Shown: one piece after another, positions 1 to 9,251 of the stretch | Numbering within the stretch: the stretch's first letter is position 1 | Layout: the number at the start of each line of letters is the position of its first letter | DNA from: Thiobacillus sp. | GTDB taxonomy: Bacteria; Pseudomonadota; Gammaproteobacteria; Burkholderiales; Thiobacillaceae | Direction: 5' to 3' | Length of the DNA stretch: 14,711 bases | Assembly (NCBI GenBank): GCA_024710445.1 | Contig: JANJUT010000215.1 | Coordinates: forward strand, 1 to 14,711 | Position numbers and translations under genes: made by a program | Notes under the pieces: model-generated | The model's database searches: none | What the model was told of the DNA's origin: nothing | Seen by the model: the letters and a program-made list of their open reading frames with translations, nothing else

Positions 1-1644
<1,644 letters not shown>

Positions 1645-1646
1645 CC

Positions 1647-3395
1647 GTGCCGCGACCCCGACCGTATTACCAGGAACCCTATCGCTTTGTTTTCTGGATG
1701 ACGCGCTGGCTTGCCGGTGTGCTGTTGTTGCTGTGCGGGGCGCTGGCCACGGCTGCGCCTCTGTCGGCCGCGCAGGAACATGACACGGCCATCGGCCTGT
1801 CCACCCGTTTTATGGTTGAACAGGGTAGCCGGCTCGAACTGCCGGATGCAATCACAGCCTTGCGCGCCGGGAAATTCGAGCCGGGGAAAAGCCCGGTCCT
1901 GAATTTCGGTATTGGCTCGAAACCGGTGTGGATCCACTTTACGGTGGCCAATCGAAACGCGGACATTCTGCAAAAACGACTTTCCATCGAAACGGCCTGG
2001 CTCGACCGGGTCGAGGTGTATTTCCAGCACAAGGACGAAACCGTCGCACGCTATCGTACCGGCGACCGGCAAGCCTTCTCCGATCGCCCGCTCGCGAATC
2101 GCTACTTTGTGTTTGATCATGCTTTCGCGGCGGGGACCAGCGATGTGTTCATCCGCATCGAAACCCCTGACCCCATGGTGGTGCCGATCTATCTGACGAG
2201 TCCGGATGTTTTCCGGACCAGGCAGACACAACAGGAACTCAGCTACGGCATCGTCTATGGCTTCCTGCTGGCCCTGATTGCCTACAACGCCATTCTTTAC
2301 CTGGGCTTTCGCAGTTCGCGCTATCTGTTGTATTCAGCGTACCTGGCGATGTTTGTCATCATGAATATCGCTTACACGGGTCATGGCTACGCGTGGCTGT
2401 GGCCCGATTGGGTGCGCTGGCAGCAGTGGTCCAATCCGGCCCTGATGTTCCTGTATGGCGTCAGCGGCCTTGTGTTCGCCAGCCGCTTCCTGGACCTGAA
2501 GCTGTATTTTCCGCGGGTACGCAAGGCTGTCATCGCCTTTTGCATGGGCTTTGGCGTGCTGCTGGTGGCGGCTTTCCTGCTGGACAGCCAGAAGGCTGCC
2601 CTGCTGCTTGCCTTCAGTTTCGCCCTCCTGTTCAGCATCATCATGCTGTTCCTGGGCGCCATATCGGTCCATGCCGGCCAGAAACCGGCCAGGTATTTTC
2701 TCATGGCTGCGATGGCGGCCATGGCAGGCGCGCTGCTGACAACGCTCTCGGTCTGGGGATTCATTCCCCACAACAGCTGGACCTTCCGCGCGGTGGAAAT
2801 CGGCATGCTGGTCGATGCCACCCTGCTGGCCCTGGCGCTGGCCTACCAGCTTCGTGTCAGCCAGGAAAGAAGGATACGAGCCGAACGGTTGGCGCAGATG
2901 GACCCGCTGACAGGCCTGAATAACCGGCGCGCCTTCTACGACAAGACCGCTTCGTTCTGGAGCAATGCGATTCGCCACAAGCATGCCACCTCGGTCATGC
3001 TGCTCGACATTGATCGATTCAAGCAGATCAACGATATCTATGGTCATGCCCACGGTGACGAAGTGCTGAAGGCCCTGGCGGACATCCTCAAGCAGTCCGT
3101 CAGGCAGGGCGATGTGCTGGCCAGATGGGGCGGCGAGGAATTCATCGTGTTTCTGCCGGAAACCAGTCTTCAGGAAGCGGCCGCCCTGGCAGAACGGTTG
3201 CGCATGGCGATTGAGGATGTGCGCATTCCACGCGAGCAGGGCATCACCTCGGTGACGGCAAGTTTCGGGGTGGCACAAAAGGAGGCGCGCCACATTACGC
3301 TGGATGCGCTGGTTGCCTCTGCCGATGCGTGCCAGTACCAGTCCAAGCTGCAAGGCCGTAACCAGGTGACCTTTGTGGCTGCCGAAATGCTGTAA
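1647..3395 (+). CDS. Membrane diguanylate cyclase with 7TMR-DISM sensor and GGDEF domain
   Basis: Predicted to make cyclic di-GMP from two GTP in response to an extracytoplasmic signal. Numbering from the GTG start: hydrophobic signal segment about 18-38; a 7TMR-DISMED2-like periplasmic domain about 45-185 (KPVWIHFTVANRN near 92-104); seven-helix membrane region about 198-402; GGDEF domain about 412-578. In the catalytic domain I see DPLTGLNNRR at 419-428, metal-site LLDIDRFKQIND at 452-463 and the active-site GGEEF at 495-499. RxxD at 486-489 lies exactly five residues before GGEEF, the arrangement of a product-inhibition I-site, so the enzyme is probably active and feedback-controlled. The start is ambiguous: GTG 1647 has AAGG about 8 nt upstream and lies 2 nt after thiC, while ATG 1698 gives a cleaner signal peptide but has no well-placed ribosome site. 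Probably co-transcribed with thiC. The ligand is unknown. Confidence 0.93.
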   Translation: MPRPRPYYQEPYRFVFWMTRWLAGVLLLLCGALATAAPLSAAQEHDTAIGLSTRFMVEQGSRLELPDAITALRAGKFEPGKSPVLNFGIGSKPVWIHFTVANRNADILQKRLSIETAWLDRVEVYFQHKDETVARYRTGDRQAFSDRPLANRYFVFDHAFAAGTSDVFIRIETPDPMVVPIYLTSPDVFRTRQTQQELSYGIVYGFLLALIAYNAILYLGFRSSRYLLYSAYLAMFVIMNIAYTGHGYAWLWPDWVRWQQWSNPALMFLYGVSGLVFASRFLDLKLYFPRVRKAVIAFCMGFGVLLVAAFLLDSQKAALLLAFSFALLFSIIMLFLGAISVHAGQKPARYFLMAAMAAMAGALLTTLSVWGFIPHNSWTFRAVEIGMLVDATLLALALAYQLRVSQERRIRAERLAQMDPLTGLNNRRAFYDKTASFWSNAIRHKHATSVMLLDIDRFKQINDIYGHAHGDEVLKALADILKQSVRQGDVLARWGGEEFIVFLPETSLQEAAALAERLRMAIEDVRIPREQGITSVTASFGVAQKEARHITLDALVASADACQYQSKLQGRNQVTFVAAEML

Positions 3396-3406
3396 TCCGG
3401 CCCGCG

Positions 3407-3412
3407 TATAAT
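3407..3412 (+). promoter_or_regulatory. Possible -10 box (TATAAT) for uppP
   Basis: A perfect TATAAT sits between the diguanylate cyclase stop and uppP, 50 nt before the uppP ATG. No convincing -35 box is found 16-18 nt upstream (GAAATG at 3384-3389 is a poor match). The box lies in the 7-nt loop of the inverted repeat GCCCGCG/CGCGGGC (3400-3406 and 3414-3420). Transcription starting about 7 nt downstream would run straight into the terminator hairpin at 3418-3445, so the box may be fortuitous or part of an attenuated leader. Confidence 0.35.
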
Positions 3413-3417
3413 TCGCG

Positions 3418-3445
3418 GGCGCGCCTGACTGACGCGCCTTTTTTT
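3418..3445 (+). terminator. Rho-independent terminator after thiC-diguanylate cyclase unit
   Basis: GGCGCG (3418-3423) and CGCGCC (3433-3438) form a 6-bp all-GC stem with a 9-nt loop, followed by seven T residues (3439-3445). It lies 22 nt after the cyclase stop codon and 17 nt before the uppP start. The upstream GCCCGCG/CGCGGGC repeat shares bases 3418-3420 with it, so the two hairpins partly exclude each other. Confidence 0.8.
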
Positions 3446-3462
3446 ATATCCGTATCTATTTC

Positions 3463-4293
3463 ATGGCCGATTCCACCCTGATCCTGTATGCCCTCATCCT
3501 TGGCTTCGTTGAGGGCATCACCGAATTCCTGCCGATTTCCAGTACCGGCCACCTGATACTGGCGGGGCAACTCCTGGGGTTCAACGGCGAGAAGGCCAAG
3601 GTGTTCATGATCGCCATTCAGCTGGCGGCTATTCTTGCCGTGGTGTGGGAATACCGGGTACGGCTCGGGCATGTGGCGACGACCCTGCACACCGAGCCTG
3701 CATCGCGGCGACTGGCGATTAATCTGATGGCGGGCTTCCTGCCGGCGGCGGTACTGGGACTCCTGTTCTACAAGGAGATCAAGGCCTACCTGTTCAATCC
3801 TATCGTGGTGGCATCTGCGCTGGTGATCGGCGGTCTCCTGATCCTGTGGGCCGAACGCCGCAAGCATGTGATCAGCACCGAGACGGTCGAGGAGCTCAAC
3901 TGGCGCCGCGCGCTGGCAGTGGGCTTCGCGCAGGCGCTGGCGATGATTCCCGGCACCTCGCGCTCGGGCGCGACCATCATCGGCGGGCTGTTCCTCGGCC
4001 TGTCGAGAAAGGCGGCGGCGGAGTTCTCGTTCTTCCTCGCCATTCCCACCATGTTCGCCGCCACGGCCTACGACCTCTACAAGAACTGGCAGCTGTTCGA
4101 CGCCGGCGACATTCCGTTGTTTGCGATTGGCGGCGTCGCGGCGTTCGTCAGCGCCCTGATTGCCGTGCGCACGCTGATCAAGTTCGTCAGCCGCCACGAC
4201 TACACGCTGTTCGCCTGGTACCGCATCGTGTTCGGCGGAGTGGTGCTGGCGACCGCCTACTTCGGGGTGGTCGACTGGGGCGCCGGCCACTGA
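3463..4293 (+). CDS. uppP: Undecaprenyl-diphosphate phosphatase (UppP/BacA family)
   Basis: Integral inner-membrane enzyme that dephosphorylates undecaprenyl diphosphate to recycle the lipid carrier for peptidoglycan and other envelope polymers; overproduction in relatives gives bacitracin resistance. The 276-residue length is normal. Both catalytic signatures are present: the Glu-rich motif [15 protein letters not shown] (residues 16-30, E17 and E21, S26/S27, H30) and [10 protein letters not shown] (163-172, with R167 as the likely catalytic arginine). Many hydrophobic helices span the protein. The ATG at 3463 follows a T/A-rich leader with no obvious Shine-Dalgarno sequence, but the start fits the family N-terminus. 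The gene ends 4 nt from the stop of the convergent DUF533 gene, with no terminator between them. Confidence 0.97.
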   Translation: MADSTLILYALILGFVEGITEFLPISSTGHLILAGQLLGFNGEKAKVFMIAIQLAAILAVVWEYRVRLGHVATTLHTEPASRRLAINLMAGFLPAAVLGLLFYKEIKAYLFNPIVVASALVIGGLLILWAERRKHVISTETVEELNWRRALAVGFAQALAMIPGTSRSGATIIGGLFLGLSRKAAAEFSFFLAIPTMFAATAYDLYKNWQLFDAGDIPLFAIGGVAAFVSALIAVRTLIKFVSRHDYTLFAWYRIVFGGVVLATAYFGVVDWGAGH

Positions 4294-4297
4294 GCCT

Positions 4298-4987
4298 TCA
4301 CGCCGTGGCGAGTGCCTGCCTTGCCTCGGCTTCCAGTTGTGCTTTCAAATCGACCGGCAGCTTGAGCCGGGTTGCCAGCGCGTCGAGATAGGCCCGCTCC
4401 ATGAAGCTCTCGGCGTCGACCGCGAGCACGCTCACCAGATACATCTCGCTCGCGACTTCCATCGACCCCGCTGCGGCGGCGACATCGGCGGGGTCGAGCG
4501 GTCGCGCGACTTCATGGTCGATCCAGTTGCGCAGGGCGGGATCGTCGGCCAGCGAAACGAGTTTCTCTTCGATCAATCCACGCTCGCGTCCATCGATATG
4601 GCCGTCCGACTTGGCCGCGGCGATCAGCGCCTTCAGCACGGCACGGCTGTGGTCTTCGGAGGCCGGCGCCGGCAGGAATTGCACGGGCTGCGGGGTGGGT
4701 GCTGCGCCTGTGGCGGATTTCTGCTGCTGCCAGTTGCTGTAGGCGCGGAACGCGAGCGCACCGAGCACCGCGGCGCCGCCGTAGCCCAGCGCCTTGCCGC
4801 CAAACTTGCGTACCCGCTTGTCGCCCAGCAGCAACCCCAGCACGCCGCCGGCCAGCATGCCGGTGCCGAAGTTGGCGTAGCCGGGCTTGCCGGACGCACC
4901 GCCGGGGGGCACTTGATTGCCGAGGGTGCTGGACAGCACGGACTGACCGGAACTCAGCAGCTGGTCGAGCAGGGATTTCGCATTCAT
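4298..4987 (-). CDS. DUF533 / TerB-like inner-membrane protein (YebE type)
   Basis: A 229-residue protein resembling the DUF533 (YebE) family, whose function is not established. Visible parts: an N-terminal amphipathic segment (MNAKSLLDQLL), a Gly-rich region with two short hydrophobic stretches (about 40-54 GTGMLAGGVLGLLLG, and 66-82), a Pro/Gln linker (about 95-110), then an all-helical TerB-like domain (about 112-228) with the acidic KSDGHIDGRERGLIEE stretch at 126-141 characteristic of TerB folds. I chose ATG 4987 because GAGGA lies 10 nt upstream and the sequence then matches the family N-terminus; an in-frame ATG at 5014 lacks a ribosome site. The gene lies 66 nt downstream of the response regulator on the same strand and could be read from it. 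A link to tellurite resistance should not be assumed. Confidence 0.85.
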   Translation of the reverse strand: MNAKSLLDQLLSSGQSVLSSTLGNQVPPGGASGKPGYANFGTGMLAGGVLGLLLGDKRVRKFGGKALGYGGAAVLGALAFRAYSNWQQQKSATGAAPTPQPVQFLPAPASEDHSRAVLKALIAAAKSDGHIDGRERGLIEEKLVSLADDPALRNWIDHEVARPLDPADVAAAAGSMEVASEMYLVSVLAVDAESFMERAYLDALATRLKLPVDLKAQLEAEARQALATA

Positions 4988-4997
4988 GGGGTGGGAT

Positions 4998-5021
4998 TCC
5001 TCGAGACAAGACATTCGAGGA
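4998..5021 (-). promoter_or_regulatory. Inverted repeat covering the DUF533 ribosome-binding site
   Basis: TCCTCGA (4998-5004) and TCGAGGA (5015-5021) are a perfect 7-bp inverted repeat with a 10-nt loop. In the minus-strand transcript the downstream arm contains the GAGGA that serves as Shine-Dalgarno sequence for the ATG at 4987. Folding would hide that site, so the repeat could reduce or condition translation, or act as an RNA thermometer. There is no T-run, so it is not an intrinsic terminator. Confidence 0.45.
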
Positions 5022-5053
5022 GACCGGCCTGGGGCAGACGAAGTTCCACCCGG

Positions 5054-5587
5054 TCAATCGGCTTTCGGCGGGTGCTTGTCGAGTTTGCGCTGCAGCGTGC
5101 GGCGGTGCATTTTCAATGCCCGCGCAGTGGCTGAAATGTTGCCGTCGTGCTCGTTCAACACTTTCTGGATGTGCTCCCATTCCAGCCGCGCGACGGTCAG
5201 GGGTTCGGGGCTGACGTCGAGCGTGGCATCCGGTTGATCGCGCATGAGCGCAGCGAGGATTTCGTCGGCGTCGGCCGGCTTGGCCAGGTAATGCCGTGCG
5301 CCCAGTCGCACCGCCTCGACGGCTGTGACGATGCTGGCATAGCCGGTGAGTACGACGATGGCGGGCGGCGGCGTACGGGCGGCCAGCATGGCCACCACCT
5401 TCAATCCCGATTCGCCGGGCAGCTTCAGATCGACCACGGCATGGCTGGGACCGAATGTGTCCGATACCACCTGAGCTTCGGCCGCGTCGTGTGCCATCGC
5501 CACCTCGAATCCGCGCTTGCCCAGGGCACGCGACAAGACTGCCGCAAAATCCGTGTCATCCTCGACGATCAATAACTTGAGTTTCAT
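5054..5587 (-). CDS. regA: RegA/PrrA/ActR-family redox response regulator
   Basis: DNA-binding regulator partnered with the RegB-like kinase. Residues 1-115 form the receiver domain: acidic pocket D10/D11, phospho-acceptor D53 (VVDLKLPGESG), T81 and K103. A short Pro-containing linker (about 122-130) is followed by a Fis-type helix-turn-helix at about 148-170 (GNISATARALKMHRRTLQRKL), nearly the invariant RegA/PrrA recognition region. The 177-residue length and lack of an AAA+ domain exclude NtrC. In other Proteobacteria this family controls terminal oxidases, carbon and nitrogen fixation and other redox-balanced functions. The start codon overlaps the regB stop (ATGA), giving translational coupling. 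The ORF ends 66 nt before the DUF533 gene. Assignment to RegA is strong; the target genes here are unknown. Confidence 0.94.
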   Translation of the reverse strand: MKLKLLIVEDDTDFAAVLSRALGKRGFEVAMAHDAAEAQVVSDTFGPSHAVVDLKLPGESGLKVVAMLAARTPPPAIVVLTGYASIVTAVEAVRLGARHYLAKPADADEILAALMRDQPDATLDVSPEPLTVARLEWEHIQKVLNEHDGNISATARALKMHRRTLQRKLDKHPPKAD

Positions 5588-6840
5588 GTTGCCTGACTCC
5601 AGGGCAAAGTAATTCGTACGCAGCTTCCGCCGCCTTCGCGTTCGACGAGCGTGAGGCTGCCGCCAGCCCGCTCCAGGGTGGCGTGGGTGAGTACCAGCCC
5701 CATCCCCCAGCCATGCCCCGACTTGCCGCTGAAGGCAACCCGTCCGGCCTGCGCTTTCTGTTCGGGCGTGAAGCCCGGCCCACGGTCGGCGATGTCGATT
5801 TGCAGGGTGTCATCGTGGCTGGTGGTGTTGAGTTCGACGGCATCGGGCGATACGTCGGCAGCATTGTTGAGGACGTTGAGGATGGCCTGCTCCAGGCCGT
5901 CGGGTGGCGTGAAGGCGCGGCGATCGGTGGGCAGGCTTGCGGTGATCTGCGCATCGGGGCGCAGTACCTGCCAGCGCTCGATCAGCATCGCCAGCCAGGC
6001 ATCGAGTGGCCGGGCTGCGGCAGGGGTGTCCTGCGCACGCTCGGCCAGCTGGGTGAGGATGCGTTTGCAGGCCTGAGCCTGTTTTTCCAGTAGCCGGCAG
6101 TCGGCGCCGATGTCGGGATCGTTGGCGAATTCGCTGGCCAGTTCGTGTGCGGTGGTCTGGATGGTGGCGAGGGGGGTGGCGAGTTCATGAGCCGCCAGTG
6201 CGGCCTGGGTGCCGAGCGCGACGATGCGCTCGTCACGCAACTGTTTTTCGCGCAGGGTGGACAGTTCCTGATCGCGCGTTCGCAGCGCGGCGTGCATGCG
6301 GGTGACGAAGAATGCGATGAGGCCGGCGCTGATCAGGAAGTTGAACCACATGCCGCCGAGGTGCATGCCGTAGGCTGCAATCGGATCGGCCACTGCCAGC
6401 GGCTGGTAGTAGAACAGCAGCACCGCATAGAGGCCACCCGCCACCGCCGCCAGCAGCCACACCCAGCGCGGGCGCAGGCTGACGGCTGCGATGACGACCG
6501 GCACCAGCATCAGCGAAGCGAATGGGTTGGTGACTCCGCCGCTGAAAAAAACCAGCACGGCAAATGCGGTGAGGTCGGTCAGCAGGTGCACCAGAAATTC
6601 CATCTGCGTCGCGGGCAATTCCTGCCGCAGACGCCATGCGGTGGAGAGCGAAAACAGCGCCATCAGCGTCAGCACCGCTCCCATCGGCAACAACGGCATC
6701 GGGATGTGGATGCCCCAGTGCAGCCACACGATGCCGACGGCCCAGCCGGCGATCAGCGACACGCGCACCGCCAGCAAGCGGCCCAACAGGGCACGGGCGG
6801 GCAGGGTGGAAAGCAGGGTGGAATCAACCGCGGACGACAT
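5584..6840 (-). CDS. regB: RegB/PrrB-family redox-sensing membrane histidine kinase
   Basis: Sensor of quinone-pool redox state that phosphorylates RegA. The N-terminal half (about 20-182) carries six likely membrane helices. The RegB heptapeptide GGxxNPF, associated with quinone sensing, is intact as GGVTNPF at 101-107. The phospho-acceptor box has H218 (AAHELATPLATI). C258 in QAQACKRIL lies 40 residues after H218, the same spacing as between H225 and the redox-active C265 of Rhodobacter capsulatus RegB as I recall it. The ATP-binding domain shows the N box (NVLNNAADVSP, 322-332), G1 (DRGPGF, 352-357) and G2 (GWGMGL, 377-382). The 418-residue length is typical. The ATG at 6840 has no clear Shine-Dalgarno sequence. 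It is transcribed away from the copper receptor gene, sharing a 123-nt control region. Confidence 0.94.
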   Translation of the reverse strand: MSSAVDSTLLSTLPARALLGRLLAVRVSLIAGWAVGIVWLHWGIHIPMPLLPMGAVLTLMALFSLSTAWRLRQELPATQMEFLVHLLTDLTAFAVLVFFSGGVTNPFASLMLVPVVIAAVSLRPRWVWLLAAVAGGLYAVLLFYYQPLAVADPIAAYGMHLGGMWFNFLISAGLIAFFVTRMHAALRTRDQELSTLREKQLRDERIVALGTQAALAAHELATPLATIQTTAHELASEFANDPDIGADCRLLEKQAQACKRILTQLAERAQDTPAAARPLDAWLAMLIERWQVLRPDAQITASLPTDRRAFTPPDGLEQAILNVLNNAADVSPDAVELNTTSHDDTLQIDIADRGPGFTPEQKAQAGRVAFSGKSGHGWGMGLVLTHATLERAGGSLTLVEREGGGSCVRITLPWSQAT

Positions 6841-6846
6841 GGCGGC

Positions 6847-6852
6847 ATTGTA
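6847..6852 (-). promoter_or_regulatory. Possible -10 box (TACAAT) for regBA
   Basis: On the minus strand TACAAT lies 6 nt before the regB ATG, a 5/6 match to TATAAT. No good -35 hexamer is present at 16-18 nt. A start from this box would give an almost leaderless mRNA, which would fit the absence of a ribosome-binding site. The palindrome at 6878-6894 would then be centred near position -46, a usual place for an activator. Confidence 0.3.
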
Positions 6853-6877
6853 ATCCGTGCACTGCGATGTGCCGGGG

Positions 6878-6894
6878 TGTGACGATATGTCACA
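6878..6894. promoter_or_regulatory. 17-bp palindrome TGTGAC-N5-GTCACA, probable regulator site
   Basis: Perfect 6-bp half-sites separated by GATAT lie midway between regB and the divergent copper receptor gene. A further direct copy of the half-site (GTGACA) is at 6899-6904. The 5-nt spacing and GNGAC/GTCNC shape resemble the RegA/PrrA-type consensus GCGNC-N5-GNCGC, with one mismatch per half. A second near-match, GCGGC-N5-GGCGA, is at 6905-6919. It also resembles a CRP box, but the TGTGA/TCACA arms are 7 nt apart instead of 6. Binding by the neighbouring RegA is an inference. Confidence 0.6.
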
Positions 6895-6924
6895 TTCCGT
6901 GACAGCGGCTAAAAGGCGACAATT

Positions 6925-6941
6925 GGGTCTCTTTATGACCC
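6925..6941. promoter_or_regulatory. Short inverted repeat GGGTC-N7-GACCC before the copper receptor
   Basis: Perfect 5-bp arms (6925-6929 and 6937-6941) lie 22 nt before the receptor ATG. It could be an operator, or a hairpin in the 5' leader if transcription starts upstream. No T-run follows. Evidence is only the symmetry. Confidence 0.3.
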
Positions 6942-6963
6942 CGATTTTGGTTCAGTTTTGATT

Positions 6964-9228
6964 ATGCAAAAGCCCGCTTTCGTCCCCCGCCTGCTTCCCT
7001 TGATGATTGCCATCAGCCTGTTTCCGGTCACGTCCAGCGCGAATGAGCCGACGCCCCTGGCGACCGTTGTGGTGGAAGGTGCGCCGGAAACCCTCGCACC
7101 GGCCGGCATTGTGGTTGAAAACCTGCCGTCGCTGCGGGCCACGACCAGCGACACCGCCAGCCTGCTGCGGGATGTCCCGGGGGTGAGTCTGTACGGCGCC
7201 GGTGGCGTGTCCAGCCTGCCGTCGATCCACGGCCTGGCGGATGACCGGCTGCGCATCAAGGTCGATGGCATGGATCTGATTTCAGCATGCGGCAACCACA
7301 TGAACCCCGCTTTGTCCTACATCGATCCCAGCAATGTGGAGAGCATCCAGGTGTTTTCTGGCCTTGCGCCGGTGAGCGTAAGCGGCGACAGCATCGGCGG
7401 CGCCATCCATGTGAAATCTTCGGAGCCGGAATTTGCCGCTGCAGGCGGCACGCTGCGCAAGGGCGAGGCTGGCGCTTTCTATCGCAGCAACGGCAATGCT
7501 TTTGGCGGCAATCTTTCAGCCACTGTTGCAAGCGATACGGTCAGCGTGACGTATAGCGGATCGGCTGTGAAATCCGGCAATTACACGGCCGGCGGGGATT
7601 TCAAGGCAGCAGGGCCGGCCTATGTCAATGACGGAAAATCCATCACGACCTCGACCAAATGGCTGGCCGGAGACGAGGTTGGATCGTCCATGTATAAATC
7701 GATGAACCATTCCCTTGGTTTTGCGCTGCGTAATGAAAACCACCTGACTGAACTGAAGCTGGGCCTGCAGGATCTTCCTTACCAGGGCTTTCCGAATCAG
7801 CGCATGGACATGACCGCCAACGACAGCGAGCAGGTCAATCTGCGCTACAAGGGCCAGTACCAGTGGGGTGCGCTGGAGGCGCGCGTCTATCATGAGCATA
7901 CGCGGCACAAGATGAATTTCCTCGAAGACAAGGCTTACTGGTATCAGACTTGGGCACCGGGTATGCCGATGGACACGGAAGGCAGAAACACCGGTGCCGT
8001 GGTCAAGGCGGATATTGTTCTTTCCGCGCGCGACACGCTCAGGGTCGGGAGTGAATACCAGCGTTATCGTTTCGATGACTGGTGGGAAGCTTCTGGTACG
8101 GGCGGCATGTCCCCGGATACCTTCTGGGACATCAACGATGGCGAGCGCGACCGTTACGCCGTGTTTGCCGAATGGGAAGTGCGCTGGAGCCCGCAGTGGC
8201 TGAGCCAGCTGGGTCTTCGTCACGAAACGGTCAAGATGGATACCGGGCCGGTGCAGGGCTATAACGGTACCTATGCTGCAGACGCCGCCGCTTTCAATAC
8301 TGCCGACCGCAGCCGCACCGACAGCAATTGGGACATGACCGCGCTGGCCCGCTACATGGAAAACGACAGCACGGCCTATGAGTTTGGCTATGCCCGCAAG
8401 ACCCGCTCACCCAACCTCTATGAGCGCTATACCTGGTCGACGGGCGGCATGGCGATGAACATGATCAACATGACTGGTGATGGCAACGGTTATGTCGGCA
8501 ACCTGGACCTGAAGCCGGAAGTGGCCCACACGATTAGCGCCACTGCCGACTGGCATGACGCCGGGGAGCAGAACTGGGGTCTGAAAATCACACCGTATTA
8601 CACCTACGTTCAGGATTACATCAATGCGCGGCGCTGCGAGGCAGCTGACAGCCAGATGGCTGGATCGAAATGTGCCGCGGCAAACCTGACGACCGTCAAT
8701 AATTTCGTGTTCCTCAAATACACCAATCAGGATGCCCAGCTCTACGGCCTGGATATTTCCGGTTACATGCCACTGGCCAGAAATACCGGTTACGGCAGCT
8801 TCACCGCAACCGGCGTGCTGAATTATGTCAGGGGAGAAACCACTTCCGGAATCGATGACAATCTCTACAACATGATGCCATTGAGCGCGAAACTGGCCGT
8901 CGTGCAGAATCTGGGCAGATGGACCAACACTGCGGAAGTCGTGATGGTCGATGCCAAGGATGACGTGTCGCAAGTCCGAAATGAGATCAGGACAGCTGGC
9001 TACAGTTTGCTGAACCTGCGTAGCAGCTATACGTGGAAACAGGCACGACTGGATATAGGGATCGAGAACGTCTTTGATAGACTCTACGACCTTCCCCTGG
9101 GCGGGGCATATGTTGGGCAGGGCACGACCATGCCGCCAGCGGGGATGGCATCAGGGGCCCCCGCCTGGGGTGTCCAGGTTCCCGGTACCGGCCGTTCGAT
9201 CTACACGGGCGTGACCGTTCAATTCTGA
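6964..9228 (+). CDS. OprC/NosA-like TonB-dependent copper receptor
   Basis: Outer-membrane beta-barrel with N-terminal plug, predicted to import copper using TonB energy. Numbered from ATG 6964 (754 residues): signal peptide 1-26 (VTSSA before NEPT), possible TonB box near 33-38 (ATVVVE), plug about 45-155 (LLRDVPGVSLYG, IHGLADDRLRIKVDGMDL, SGDSIGGAIHV), barrel to the terminal F754. CxxxM is present as C109-GNH-M113 and HxM as H315-K-M317, the paired motif that holds copper in Pseudomonas OprC as I recall it. Met-rich loops (GMPM 333-336; M496, M498, M500, M503) and a possible loop disulfide (C558/C570) add soft-metal character. An in-frame TTG at 6958 is less likely. No clear ribosome site is seen. 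The copper chaperone follows 23 nt later, supporting copper as cargo; NosA-like relatives are the alternative name. Confidence 0.9.
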   Translation: MQKPAFVPRLLPLMIAISLFPVTSSANEPTPLATVVVEGAPETLAPAGIVVENLPSLRATTSDTASLLRDVPGVSLYGAGGVSSLPSIHGLADDRLRIKVDGMDLISACGNHMNPALSYIDPSNVESIQVFSGLAPVSVSGDSIGGAIHVKSSEPEFAAAGGTLRKGEAGAFYRSNGNAFGGNLSATVASDTVSVTYSGSAVKSGNYTAGGDFKAAGPAYVNDGKSITTSTKWLAGDEVGSSMYKSMNHSLGFALRNENHLTELKLGLQDLPYQGFPNQRMDMTANDSEQVNLRYKGQYQWGALEARVYHEHTRHKMNFLEDKAYWYQTWAPGMPMDTEGRNTGAVVKADIVLSARDTLRVGSEYQRYRFDDWWEASGTGGMSPDTFWDINDGERDRYAVFAEWEVRWSPQWLSQLGLRHETVKMDTGPVQGYNGTYAADAAAFNTADRSRTDSNWDMTALARYMENDSTAYEFGYARKTRSPNLYERYTWSTGGMAMNMINMTGDGNGYVGNLDLKPEVAHTISATADWHDAGEQNWGLKITPYYTYVQDYINARRCEAADSQMAGSKCAAANLTTVNNFVFLKYTNQDAQLYGLDISGYMPLARNTGYGSFTATGVLNYVRGETTSGIDDNLYNMMPLSAKLAVVQNLGRWTNTAEVVMVDAKDDVSQVRNEIRTAGYSLLNLRSSYTWKQARLDIGIENVFDRLYDLPLGGAYVGQGTTMPPAGMASGAPAWGVQVPGTGRSIYTGVTVQF

Positions 9229-9251
9229 GCTTTTTGACTGAGGGTAAATAG

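Noticed and set aside
2334..4290. Long minus-strand open frames opposite the diguanylate cyclase and uppP (2334-3353, 3295-4290)
   Set aside because: Both oppose well-supported genes, lack ribosome sites and show low-complexity Arg/Gln/His-rich translation.
4298..4987. Tellurite-resistance gene
   Set aside because: Only the TerB-like fold is shared; no other ter genes are nearby, and DUF533 proteins have no shown role in tellurite resistance.
6145..6882. 245-codon plus-strand open frame opposite regB
   Set aside because: It is antisense to the kinase, and its Gln/His/Arg-rich translation has no domain character.
6878..6894. CRP binding site
   Set aside because: The TGTGA and TCACA arms are 7 nt apart, whereas CRP needs 6; the palindrome was kept as an unassigned or RegA-like site.
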